Shown here piece after piece: positions 1 through 6,664 of a stretch of 18,609 bases of DNA; within the stretch, counting starts at the first letter, position 1, and the number at the start of each line of letters is the position of its first letter. The notes beneath the pieces were generated by a model. That model searched no databases. It was not told the DNA's origin and saw only the letters and a list, made by a program, of their open reading frames with translations. The DNA is from 13-1-40CM-64-14 sp036393975 (lineage in GTDB: Bacteria > Sysuimicrobiota > Sysuimicrobiia > Sysuimicrobiales > Kaftiobacteriaceae), in NCBI GenBank assembly GCA_036393975.1, contig DASWFZ010000115.1:1-18609 (forward strand), given 5' to 3'. The translations under genes were made by a program, and so were the position numbers.

Positions 1-364
1 AATTGTCGTCACCGATCTCCGTCGCCGCATCTTCGCCGTAGGCTCGATTCACCGTCACGTACTCGCGGAAAATGTTCCGGTGGCCGATACGGACAAAGCT
101 GCGTTCCCCTACAAAGGCCCGGTGCTGCGGTTCTTCGCCCAACACCACGCCGACGCTGAGGCGGTTACCTTCCCCGAGGCTGACCAGGGATTTGATCACG
201 CAGTGCGGACCGATGGACGTGCCCGCGCCGATCGCCGCACCGGCCTCGATAATCGCATAGGGTTCGACGACGACCCCGCTCCCTAACGTGGCGCGCGGAT
301 CAACGAGAGCCGTCGGATGCACGGTGACGTTCGTCGCGGCCTGCTTGACGCGTTTCTGGGCCAT
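1..364 (-). CDS. lpxA: LpxA, acyl-ACP--UDP-GlcNAc O-acyltransferase (N-terminal 121 codons, cut by the window edge)
   Basis: The first enzyme of lipid A synthesis. It transfers a 3-hydroxyacyl chain from ACP to the 3-OH of UDP-GlcNAc in the cytoplasm. Reading the minus strand from the ATG at 362..364 gives an open frame to the window edge with left-handed beta-helix hexapeptide repeats (VHPTALVDPRATLGSG, VVVEPYAIIEAGAAIGAG, TSIGPHCVI). It then shows the LpxA-type stretch GEEPQHRAF, followed by IGHRNIFREYVTVNRAYG, which resembles the IGDNNTIREFVTINRGT region of the family. The start overlaps the fabZ stop by one base (TGATG) and has a GAGGAG ribosome site 5 bases upstream, so it is probably translationally coupled to fabZ. 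The catalytic histidine and C-terminal helical domain lie outside the window. LpxD is the main alternative among related acyltransferases, but a separate lpxD is present at 1915..2934. Confidence 0.9.
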   Translation of the reverse strand, partial: MAQKRVKQAATNVTVHPTALVDPRATLGSGVVVEPYAIIEAGAAIGAGTSIGPHCVIKSLVSLGEGNRLSVGVVLGEEPQHRAFVGERSFVRIGHRNIFREYVTVNRAYGEDAATEIGDDN

Positions 365-807
365 CACAACTCCTCAGGCGAGTCATCGGCGACCGCAAAG
401 GTGAACTCCCCTTCCGCCACCATCTCGCCATCTACCAGGGCTCGCCCCTCGACCCGCCCGATCCTCCCACGCCTCCACTTAATCGATACCTCCATCACCA
501 AACGCTTACCCGGGGTTACGGGCCGGCGAAAACGCACCTTGTCGACCGCCGCGAAGTACGGAATCCGGCCGGCCAGGTGCATGCCCTGCAGGGCCAGGAC
601 GGCGCCCGTCTGGGCAATCGCTTCGATGATCAATACGCCGGGCATCACCGGGGCCCCGGGAAAATGCCCCGCAAAGAACCACTCCTCCCCGGTCACCTCC
701 TTCTCCCCGACGATCCGGGTGTCGGTGAGCTCGGTGATGCGGTCCACGAACAGAAACGGCGGCCGGTGGGGGATGATTTGCTCGATCGCCTCACGGTCCA
801 ATATCAT
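364..807 (-). CDS. fabZ: FabZ, 3-hydroxyacyl-ACP dehydratase
   Basis: A 147-residue hot-dog-fold enzyme that dehydrates (3R)-hydroxyacyl-ACP in type II fatty acid synthesis. It competes with LpxA and LpxD for the same hydroxyacyl-ACP, which explains the family's frequent place beside lpx genes. Visible motifs are the N-terminal IIPHRPPFLFVDRI and the active-site stretch GHFPGAPVMPGVLIIEAIAQ, with catalytic His48 and Glu62. The length is normal for FabZ. The ATG at 805..807 has a GGAGG site 6 bases upstream, so the start is firm. The stop codon shares a base with the lpxA start. The gap to the upstream lpxC stop is 110 bases and I see no convincing promoter in it. Confidence 0.96.
   Translation of the reverse strand: MILDREAIEQIIPHRPPFLFVDRITELTDTRIVGEKEVTGEEWFFAGHFPGAPVMPGVLIIEAIAQTGAVLALQGMHLAGRIPYFAAVDKVRFRRPVTPGKRLVMEVSIKWRRGRIGRVEGRALVDGEMVAEGEFTFAVADDSPEEL
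370..375 (-). promoter_or_regulatory. Ribosome binding site of lpxA inside the fabZ 3' end
   Basis: GAGGAG on the minus strand, 5 bases before the lpxA ATG at 364, lying within the last codons of fabZ. It supports the overlapping start. Confidence 0.7.
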
Positions 808-813
808 CGAAGA

Positions 814-818
814 CCTCC
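814..818 (-). promoter_or_regulatory. Ribosome binding site of fabZ
   Basis: GGAGG on the minus strand, 6 bases before the fabZ ATG at 807. It fixes that start. Confidence 0.75.
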
Positions 819-917
819 ATCTGAGTCAAAACGCTGTCGAGCCCGACGATCCGTGTCCACGCTCAGACTCTGACCGTGCACATGTTCATCTGTCTGTCCA
901 TTCGCCCTGCCATCCGA

Positions 918-1820
918 TTAACGTGGAGTCGCCGAGCCGGCCAGTCGACGGACGAATTCGACGTGCAGGGTATGGCCGCCTCGGCAGGCGATGACGTGAG
1001 CCTGCAGCGGGGCACCGAGCAATGCTAGATCACCGATCAGATCCACTAGTTTGTGCCGCGCGGGTTCATCAGGAAATCGCGGCCGGGAGAGAAAGCCCTC
1101 TGGCCCAATCCCAAGCGCATTGTCGACCGTTGCGCCACGGGCAAGCCCGGCCTGCCGCAATGCGTCGAGCTCGTGGGCAAATCCCCACGTCCGGGCCGGT
1201 GCAAACTGTGTGGCAAACCGCTGGCGGCGGGGATCAAAGTCCGCAACCTGGGTGCCCAGCGTGGGATGATCCAGAGGGACGATATAGGTCGCCCGAAACA
1301 TCTGCGAGGGAATCGCGAGCATCCAGGCATTCTCCGTGGCGAGCCACACTGGATGCGGGACCGCGTGGACAGACTGGGTGGCGTCTTGCTCAACGACACC
1401 GGCGGCGGCCAACGCCTCAACGTACGGAGCTACGCTTCCATCTAAGATCGGCATCTCCTCGCCACGCACCTCAACCCGGAGGTTACTGATTTCCAGCATG
1501 GCCGCAGCAGCCAGAAGGTGCTCCACTGTGCGAATCGGGTGATCCTTGCCCAACGTAACCCCCCGGCGGGTGTCGGACACCTCCTCGACCGAGGCTCGAA
1601 TTTCTGGAGAGCCCGGCACATCGGCCCGCACGAAGACGATCCCCGCCTGTGTGGGTGCCGGGCGACAGAGGATGGTTGCTGTGCGCCCGCTGTGGATACC
1701 GATCCCGGCCAGGGCTGCGGGCTGACGAATCGTCCGCTGCGTGATGGAGGGCGGCCCGTCGGAGGGTGGGTGTGAGACCGTGGGCGACCACGACCCCCTG
1801 CGCTGGCGGCGTGGGGTCAC
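918..1820 (-). CDS. lpxC: LpxC, UDP-3-O-acyl-GlcNAc deacetylase
   Basis: A zinc amidase that catalyses the committed step of lipid A synthesis in the cytoplasm. With the 300-residue numbering from the GTG at 1820, the zinc ligands and catalytic residues of the family are all visible. They are Glu100-His101 in RTVEHLLAA, His256 and Asp260 in EPARHKLVDLIGDL with Lys257 and Asp264, and His283 in GGHTLHVEF. These match E. coli E78/H79, H238/D242, K239/D246 and H265. The usual family start is close to QRTIRQPAALAGIGIHSG (residue 28 onward), so the model carries about 25 extra N-terminal residues rich in Arg, Pro and Ser. Neither the GTG at 1820 nor an internal codon has a good ribosome site, so the start is uncertain. 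The function is not. The gap to the lpxD stop is 94 bases. Confidence 0.95.
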   Translation of the reverse strand: MTPRRQRRGSWSPTVSHPPSDGPPSITQRTIRQPAALAGIGIHSGRTATILCRPAPTQAGIVFVRADVPGSPEIRASVEEVSDTRRGVTLGKDHPIRTVEHLLAAAAMLEISNLRVEVRGEEMPILDGSVAPYVEALAAAGVVEQDATQSVHAVPHPVWLATENAWMLAIPSQMFRATYIVPLDHPTLGTQVADFDPRRQRFATQFAPARTWGFAHELDALRQAGLARGATVDNALGIGPEGFLSRPRFPDEPARHKLVDLIGDLALLGAPLQAHVIACRGGHTLHVEFVRRLAGSATPR

Positions 1821-1914
1821 CGCCAGTCACCGTCTTCCATGCCACATGAGTCCTGGGAGGATCCGCAGTGCGGGGCTTCGCGGCGACGCGGCGCCCACGC
1901 AAGAGGCACGGCGA

Positions 1915-2934
1915 TCACCGAGCGCGGCGACCGCCCCTCCGAGGGCCCTGCGGGGACTCGCGGTGCTTGATCAGGTCGGGTAACTGCTGAAGGGCAGCCT
2001 GCTGACGGAGGACCTCGCGGTGCGGTCGCGCGGGGTCCCCCGACACAACGGCGCCGTCGGGAATATCTTTATAAACGGCAGTCCGCGCGAGGACCATCGC
2101 GCGAGCGCCGATGCGTACATGGTCTTTCACGCCCACCTGTCCGGCAAGGATCGCGCCATCGCCAATGGCGACACTCCCCGAGATCCCAGTCTGACCGACG
2201 ATGATCGCCGCGCGGCCGATGGTCACGTTGTGGCCGATCTGCACCAAGTTGTCCACCTTCGTCCCCGCGCCGATGCGCGTCTCGCCCAATGTCGCGCGGT
2301 CGACGGTGGTATTGGCACCTATCTCTACGTCGTCCTCAACGACCACTTTCCCGATGTGAGGAATTTTGAGGTGCTGCCCTTGATCGGCGGCGTACCCGAA
2401 CCCATCGCTACCCAGGACGGCACCAGCGTGCACAATGACGCGTTGGCCGATGTCGGTGCCATCATAGAGCACCACGCGAGGGTAGAGGACGGTGGCCTCT
2501 CCGATGAGGACCCGCCCACCAATAACGCATCCGGCCATGAGGACGACTCCCTTGCCAATGCGGCAGTCATCGCCCACCACAACATACGGCCCCACGGTCA
2601 CGTCTGCGCCGAGTGTGGTGCGCGGGCCGATCACCGCGGTGGGATGGATTCCGGGAACGGACGGAGCGGCCGGATGCAACAGGGCGATGACACGAGCAAA
2701 GGCGACGCGAACATCGCGCACGCGGAGTGCGGGTTTGCTCGCGGGGTGGAAGTCCGGCGGCAGTAACAGAGCCGCGGCTGTCCCCGCTTGAGCCTGCTTG
2801 AGGTAGCGGGCCTCGCGCACCATGATCAGCGCCCCGGGTCCGCCCGACTCGATGGCGGCCACGTGGGTCACCGCCACGTCGCCGTCGCCTACAACTTCGG
2901 CGTCAATGGCCTCCGCCAAGTCTCGGAGCTTCAT
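1915..2934 (-). CDS. lpxD: LpxD, UDP-3-O-acylglucosamine N-acyltransferase
   Basis: The third enzyme of lipid A synthesis. It N-acylates the LpxC product with a 3-hydroxyacyl chain from ACP. The 339-residue protein has the N-terminal uridine-binding domain (MKLRDLAEAIDAEVVGDGD at residue 1, then AAIESGGPGALIMV around 26-39). A left-handed beta-helix of hexapeptide repeats follows at about residues 96-295. Diagnostic motifs are LGSDGFGYA (174-182) and VQIGHNVTIG with catalytic His235. The tail after SGDPARPHRE (298-307) is basic and slightly extended (ends GPRRGGRRAR). The length is normal for the family. The ATG at 2932..2934 has only a weak GGCGGG upstream. A 73-base gap separates it from the third OmpH-type gene. 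Confidence 0.97.
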   Translation of the reverse strand: MKLRDLAEAIDAEVVGDGDVAVTHVAAIESGGPGALIMVREARYLKQAQAGTAAALLLPPDFHPASKPALRVRDVRVAFARVIALLHPAAPSVPGIHPTAVIGPRTTLGADVTVGPYVVVGDDCRIGKGVVLMAGCVIGGRVLIGEATVLYPRVVLYDGTDIGQRVIVHAGAVLGSDGFGYAADQGQHLKIPHIGKVVVEDDVEIGANTTVDRATLGETRIGAGTKVDNLVQIGHNVTIGRAAIIVGQTGISGSVAIGDGAILAGQVGVKDHVRIGARAMVLARTAVYKDIPDGAVVSGDPARPHREVLRQQAALQQLPDLIKHRESPQGPRRGGRRAR

Positions 2935-3007
2935 AGCCCGCCGCAGACGCTGGCATCCGAGGCGGTCGTAGCGCTCTGGGCGATTGCACGACCTCGCGCG
3001 CGCACCA

Positions 3008-3403
3008 TCACTTCAACCGTTCCATCACTGCATCGGTCACATCGACTCCCCCCATTAACGTCGGGCCTTTGACGAGGACGATGCGGAGCCGGCGCTGACG
3101 TGCGACCTCAGCAGTTGCCTTTCGGATGCGGTCGTTTAATCGCCCCTCGAGCTCCAGGCGCAATGTGGCGAGCTCCCGCACGTGCATCTGGCGCCGCACC
3201 GCCAAATCGTTCTGGCTGAGCTGCGAGCTCAGCAGTTGTAGATCCGCTTCCATGGCTTTCTCGCGATCGGAGAGTTGCTTTTGAAAGGAGAGACCCGCGA
3301 CGGTTTCATTGAGCAGGCGCTGAGTGTCCACGACTCCCAGCCGGGGAGCACATCCGCCGACCAGAACGGCAAGACCCAGAGTGACGAGGAGGCGTCGGGT
3401 CAT
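3008..3403 (-). CDS. Third tandem Skp/OmpH-type chaperone, predicted lipoprotein
   Basis: A 131-residue secreted protein of the OmpH/Skp family. The signal peptide ends in a lipobox, LVGGC, with the modified cysteine at residue 18, so it should be membrane-anchored. After it comes LGVVDTQRLL, the family's first beta strand. A charged helical section rich in Leu, Gln, Arg and Glu follows (about 40-105), then a closing strand pair and the motif GGVDVTDAVMERLK. That C-terminal motif is shared with both upstream paralogues. Skp-type proteins hold unfolded outer-membrane proteins in the periplasm. The ATG overlaps the upstream stop as ATGA and has no clear ribosome site, so translation is probably coupled. 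The role as a chaperone is inferred from family and place beside bamA. Confidence 0.85.
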   Translation of the reverse strand: MTRRLLVTLGLAVLVGGCAPRLGVVDTQRLLNETVAGLSFQKQLSDREKAMEADLQLLSSQLSQNDLAVRRQMHVRELATLRLELEGRLNDRIRKATAEVARQRRLRIVLVKGPTLMGGVDVTDAVMERLK

Positions 3404-4587
3404 TGCTTGAGTTTCGCCACCACATCGGCGGTAATGTCGATGCCCGCCACGTTGCTGACGTACCGGGTCAGGACGACATCCAGCCTGCGTGTTTGGGCGA
3501 TCGTCGCGACTTCGATTTTCACTTCAGCCAGAATGCTGTCTTCCAGACGCTGGCGCTTCTCCCGCAGCGCCACGAGTTCACTTTGCAGTTGACGGCTCCG
3601 GTCAATCAGGCTCTGCGTGTATGTCCCCTGGCGGCCCGGGAGTGTCGCCTGTCCTCCCAAGATCATCTCCTCGCGGCGGCGTTCCAACCGCGCCCGAAAC
3701 GTCTTCTCGAGGTCCACCGCCGCGTGCGCAAAATCTGCTTGCGCGGCCTGTTGACGCGCGGCCAGACGTTGCCGGCCTTCTGCCTCAAGGGCATCCTGCT
3801 CAGCTTTCAACTTGGCGTTGATTTCGCTTTCTTTGACCTTCTGGAGTTCGCTGAACGCGCTCTGTAATTCATCCATCTTCTCCTGGATCCGCGCGTCGCG
3901 TTCTTCTTGGAGGGCCTGCATCTCCTGGAGAAGCTGTTTGCCCTCTGCTTCGGAGGAGAGGCCTGCGACTTCCGCTCGGAGCCTGAGATTGAGGAGTGGA
4001 TACCGATACTCGTCGCGGATCTTCTGTTCCGCCTCGCGTAGCTGGACGCGCATTGCGTCGCGCTTGGCTATGAGCTCCTCCTCCCCCTGCGCTCGAAGGT
4101 CGTGCTGGAGCTGAGCCAGTCGCGCCTCAGCGTCGTGGCGGAGCTCATTGGCAAAGGCCTCGATCTGTCGTTGTCCTTCGACTCTAAGAAACTCAACCTC
4201 TTTCCCTAGCTCGACTCGCAACCGCTTCGCCTCCTCGTCCAGCACGCGCTGGACCTCGGGGACCGGCAGCGAGGGGGACTGCGGGACTATGCCCAGTTCG
4301 GCTTGGACGTCTTTTTCCTGTTGCAGCAGCACCTCGAGATCCTGCCAGCGAGGGTGCGCATGGGTCACAACCTCCAAATCGACGACACCAATCCGGGCAT
4401 CGGCCGCCGTGACAGACGAATTCTGGGCGCGTCCTCGACACCCGCCCGCCAGCACCGCTGCCAAGCCGATGAGGCCGAGGCCGATCAGGAACGGAGGCTG
4501 CCTGTGTTCGCAAGGGATGTGAGACGACGAGGACCCGGCAACACCCATGATGACGGATGCGCTTCGTCTCCTCCCGAATAGTCCCAT
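3400..4587 (-). CDS. Second Skp/OmpH-type protein, extended coiled coil, predicted lipoprotein
   Basis: A 395-residue protein, more than twice the usual OmpH/Skp length of about 160. It has a hydrophobic signal segment (FLIGLGLIGLAAVLAGGC) with lipobox cysteine at residue 50. The family strand IGVVDLEVV follows at 66-74, then about 290 residues that are nearly all charged heptad-like helix, with very many Glu, Gln, Arg, Leu and Ala. The C-terminal motif AGIDITADVVAKLKQ matches the GGVDLTDAVIAQL and GGVDVTDAVMERL of its neighbours. This looks like an OmpH fold whose coiled-coil arms are much longer. The ATG at 4587 lies 20 bases after the previous stop. A second ATG at 4546..4548 (residue 14) is possible, because the 33-residue region before the hydrophobic core is long. 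Neither has a well-spaced ribosome site. Confidence 0.8.
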   Translation of the reverse strand: MGLFGRRRSASVIMGVAGSSSSHIPCEHRQPPFLIGLGLIGLAAVLAGGCRGRAQNSSVTAADARIGVVDLEVVTHAHPRWQDLEVLLQQEKDVQAELGIVPQSPSLPVPEVQRVLDEEAKRLRVELGKEVEFLRVEGQRQIEAFANELRHDAEARLAQLQHDLRAQGEEELIAKRDAMRVQLREAEQKIRDEYRYPLLNLRLRAEVAGLSSEAEGKQLLQEMQALQEERDARIQEKMDELQSAFSELQKVKESEINAKLKAEQDALEAEGRQRLAARQQAAQADFAHAAVDLEKTFRARLERRREEMILGGQATLPGRQGTYTQSLIDRSRQLQSELVALREKRQRLEDSILAEVKIEVATIAQTRRLDVVLTRYVSNVAGIDITADVVAKLKQ

Positions 4588-4607
4588 GCCAGAAGTGGCC
4601 GCCGACG

Positions 4608-5069
4608 CTACTTCCCGCTCGTGAGCTGGGCGATGACCGCATCGGTCAAGTCCACGCCGCCGTACAGCACGACCTGGCGGTCCAGGATGATGCTGATTCC
4701 ACGATCATGGCCCACCTTGTCGACAGCGGCACGGATGTCTTGGGTCAACCCCCCCCGCAGCTCATCTTCTTTCTGGACAAACTGCTGCTGGAGTTGCCGA
4801 TCGAGATCCTGACGCTGGGCGGGCGAGAGATCCTTGGCCCGCTGCTGGAATTCTCGCTGCTTCGCTTGGTAGAACTCTGCGAGCGCGCGCTCCGATGACA
4901 CTTTGCGGGGGTGGCTGTCGAACGCCCGCTTCATATCCACGAACCCGATGCTAAATGACTGTCCCAAGGCCGGCCCACTCTGCCAGACGGCTGCGCCAAT
5001 GAGGAGCAGGAGGATTGCCGCGCCACCGACCAGCCACATTGTGGGAACTTTCCGCTGACGGATTTGCAT
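4608..5069 (-). CDS. ompH: First Skp/OmpH-type periplasmic chaperone
   Basis: A 153-residue OmpH/Skp family protein expected to bind unfolded outer-membrane proteins between the Sec translocon and BamA. A hydrophobic segment at 12-29 (WLVGGAAILLLLIGAAVW) acts as signal peptide or anchor, with a possible cleavage near ALGQS. The core begins IGFVDMKRAFDSHPR (41-55), runs through a Gln- and Arg-rich helix (about 56-120), and ends with GISIILDRQVVLYGGVDLTDAVIAQL, the conserved closing strands. I chose the ATG at 5067..5069 because AAAGGAGG lies 6 bases upstream. The longer frame that begins at 5192 would add 41 residues unlike a signal sequence. It heads a run of three paralogues (to 3008). Confidence 0.9.
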   Translation of the reverse strand: MQIRQRKVPTMWLVGGAAILLLLIGAAVWQSGPALGQSFSIGFVDMKRAFDSHPRKVSSERALAEFYQAKQREFQQRAKDLSPAQRQDLDRQLQQQFVQKEDELRGGLTQDIRAAVDKVGHDRGISIILDRQVVLYGGVDLTDAVIAQLTSGK

Positions 5070-5075
5070 CACAGA

Positions 5076-5083
5076 CCTCCTTT
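5076..5083 (-). promoter_or_regulatory. Strong ribosome binding site of the first ompH
   Basis: AAAGGAGG on the minus strand, 6 bases before the ATG at 5069. It rules out the longer in-frame start at 5192. Confidence 0.85.
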
Positions 5084-5102
5084 TAGGAAACGAGAGACCA
5101 CG

Positions 5103-5137
5103 AAAAAGCACGCCGGGTTCACGCAGACACCACCGGC
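5103..5137 (-). other. Short hairpin followed by T5 in the ompH leader
   Basis: On the minus strand GCCGG (5133-5137) pairs with CCGGC (5112-5116) across a 16-base loop. A run of five T follows at 5107-5103 after four bases. The shape resembles a weak intrinsic terminator or attenuator upstream of ompH, but the stem is only 5 base pairs, so termination activity is doubtful. Confidence 0.25.
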
Positions 5138-5235
5138 CCGATGCATCTTCTTCTTGCTGACAGAAATCGCCTTCCCATTGTACTCTCCTCATTCAAGCGG
5201 TGCGTACACGTCCCGCACGCCAGTCGCGCTTTGTC

Positions 5236-6537
5236 CTAGAGATTACTGACCAGGCGGACCCAGGCCTGGCCGGCGGAGTTACCGATGAATTCCCAAGCCA
5301 GGAACTCATTGATGCGAAAGGTCGCCGCGCCCTCAAAGACCTGCGTCGGGAATGTCCAGTTTCCCCGGACGCCGACGTCGCGGCTAAACTGGACCGTGGT
5401 CCAAAACGTCGTTTCCCGCGGCGTCGGGGCATACGTGACGGCCACAAAGGCCGCGGGCGACACTTCAATGCGCACGCCAACTGCCCCCGTCAGTGCAAGC
5501 GGGGTTGGCACCAGCCGGAGTTCGACAAACGGCTCCAGTTGCGGGGACACCAGCCGGCCCAGGCGGGCCACCACGGCGGGGCCGGGGGCCTGCGGGCCAA
5601 AATTGAGCTGCGCCTCCACGCGCGCCCGGTACATTTGAGACTCCGCGGTCACGTACACGTACAGGGTCTCGGCGACGTCCAGCCGAGCCAGGGCCATCAC
5701 GCTATACTCCACTGCCGGCGCGTACGCGGCCAGGTCTTCGTTCAGAAGGTGCTCCATCGCTGCGCGCTGGGCATCGACAAACACCACAGGGAGACCACGC
5801 AGCGGGTCGGCCATGGAGGCGACCTGGGGCGCGTGCTGGTCCAACAACAGCAAGGGAATCGACTCCGAACGGAAGCGCACTCCGATATTGCGGACCACGC
5901 GGGAGTCCTTCGGGACGATCGTCAGGTCGAGAGTGCTGCGCTCAGCGGGTCGCAGTCGGTAACTGGCGGTAAACCCGGGCAATGCTGTCTCGACCATTTC
6001 CCTCACGTGTTGGGCGACCAGAGGCCCAGCCCAATCCAATGCCGCTACAGGAAGGCCGACAAGGAGGCTTTGCACCATCCCCATGGGCCCTGACTGCCAC
6101 AGCGCCAAGATCACCGGTTGAACTCGCGCGTGCACCGTTTTCAACTCCACGCCGACTGCGACATCGCGGATCACGGCCCCCACTGACCGGAGGCGAATCG
6201 TCACGGTTGTGGTGGCGGCTACTTGGACGGCCGCGTCGACGACTGCGTACCCTACGGCGACGCGGTCCACCACGTTCGCGATGGTTTCTTCAGGCTTGGG
6301 TTGCAACGCAGCGACCTGATCCAGCGGCAGGCCCGTCAGAAGTCGATCCGCCACACTGAGGACGGTGGTCTCCAAGCGGTTTCGAATGATGGGGTGCGGG
6401 CCATCGCCCTCGAACGTCACAACCGCTACAACGCGCACCACCACTCCTTGACCTCGAACGGGCGGGACACCCAGTCCCAGCACGGCGAGGGCGGCAAGTA
6501 CCATCGAGAAAGTCGCGCACCGAAGGACACCTCGCAT
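5236..6537 (-). CDS. Unrecognised secreted beta-rich protein between bamA and ompH
   Basis: I do not recognise the family. From the ATG at 6535..6537 it is 433 residues with a signal peptide (MRGVLRCATFSMVLAALAVL, cleavage probably near VRGQG at about 30). The mature protein has many alternating hydrophobic strands: VVVRVVAVVTFEG (32-44), TTTVTIRLRSVG (109-120), STLDLTIVP (201-209), ETLYVYVTAES (290-300), YRARVEAQLNFG (303-314). A C-terminal run follows (FVAVTYAP, TTFWTTVQFS, NWTFPTQ, GAATFRINEF, GQAWVRLV) that could be membrane beta strands. It lies 127 bases after bamA and 166 before ompH, in the same direction, so an outer-membrane or assembly role is an inference from place. The open frame continues upstream to 6768, overlapping bamA, but that extension is Arg-rich and unlike a protein start. 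The chosen ATG has no good ribosome site of its own. Confidence 0.75.
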   Translation of the reverse strand: MRGVLRCATFSMVLAALAVLGLGVPPVRGQGVVVRVVAVVTFEGDGPHPIIRNRLETTVLSVADRLLTGLPLDQVAALQPKPEETIANVVDRVAVGYAVVDAAVQVAATTTVTIRLRSVGAVIRDVAVGVELKTVHARVQPVILALWQSGPMGMVQSLLVGLPVAALDWAGPLVAQHVREMVETALPGFTASYRLRPAERSTLDLTIVPKDSRVVRNIGVRFRSESIPLLLLDQHAPQVASMADPLRGLPVVFVDAQRAAMEHLLNEDLAAYAPAVEYSVMALARLDVAETLYVYVTAESQMYRARVEAQLNFGPQAPGPAVVARLGRLVSPQLEPFVELRLVPTPLALTGAVGVRIEVSPAAFVAVTYAPTPRETTFWTTVQFSRDVGVRGNWTFPTQVFEGAATFRINEFLAWEFIGNSAGQAWVRLVSNL

Positions 6538-6664
6538 CAAGGAGGCGGCGCGGCTAAAACGCGGAATCTCTCCTCTGAAGTCTCGGTGTCGCTGGCACAG
6601 CCGCCGCACGCGCGCATTAACACCTTCCCACGACCACACTATGCGGGGCACAGGAGGCGTCGCG

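Noticed and set aside
863..873. Short palindrome TCAGACTCTGA in the lpxC-fabZ gap
   Set aside because: Too short, with no promoter elements nearby, to call an operator.
2020..2766. Plus-strand open frame of 248 codons opposite lpxD
   Set aside because: lpxD on the minus strand is unmistakable, and this is its complement with periodic residues reflecting the hexapeptide repeats.
5177..5182. TACAAT on the minus strand as a sigma-A -10 element for ompH
   Set aside because: No hexamer resembling TTGACA lies 16-18 bases upstream, and one hexamer alone is not adequate evidence for a promoter.
5200..6093. Plus-strand open frame of 297 codons opposite the unrecognised gene
   Set aside because: I considered it because the minus-strand gene has no known family. 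The minus-strand product has a signal peptide and regular beta-strand pattern and fits the operon, while this one is rich in His, Gln and Arg with no such features.
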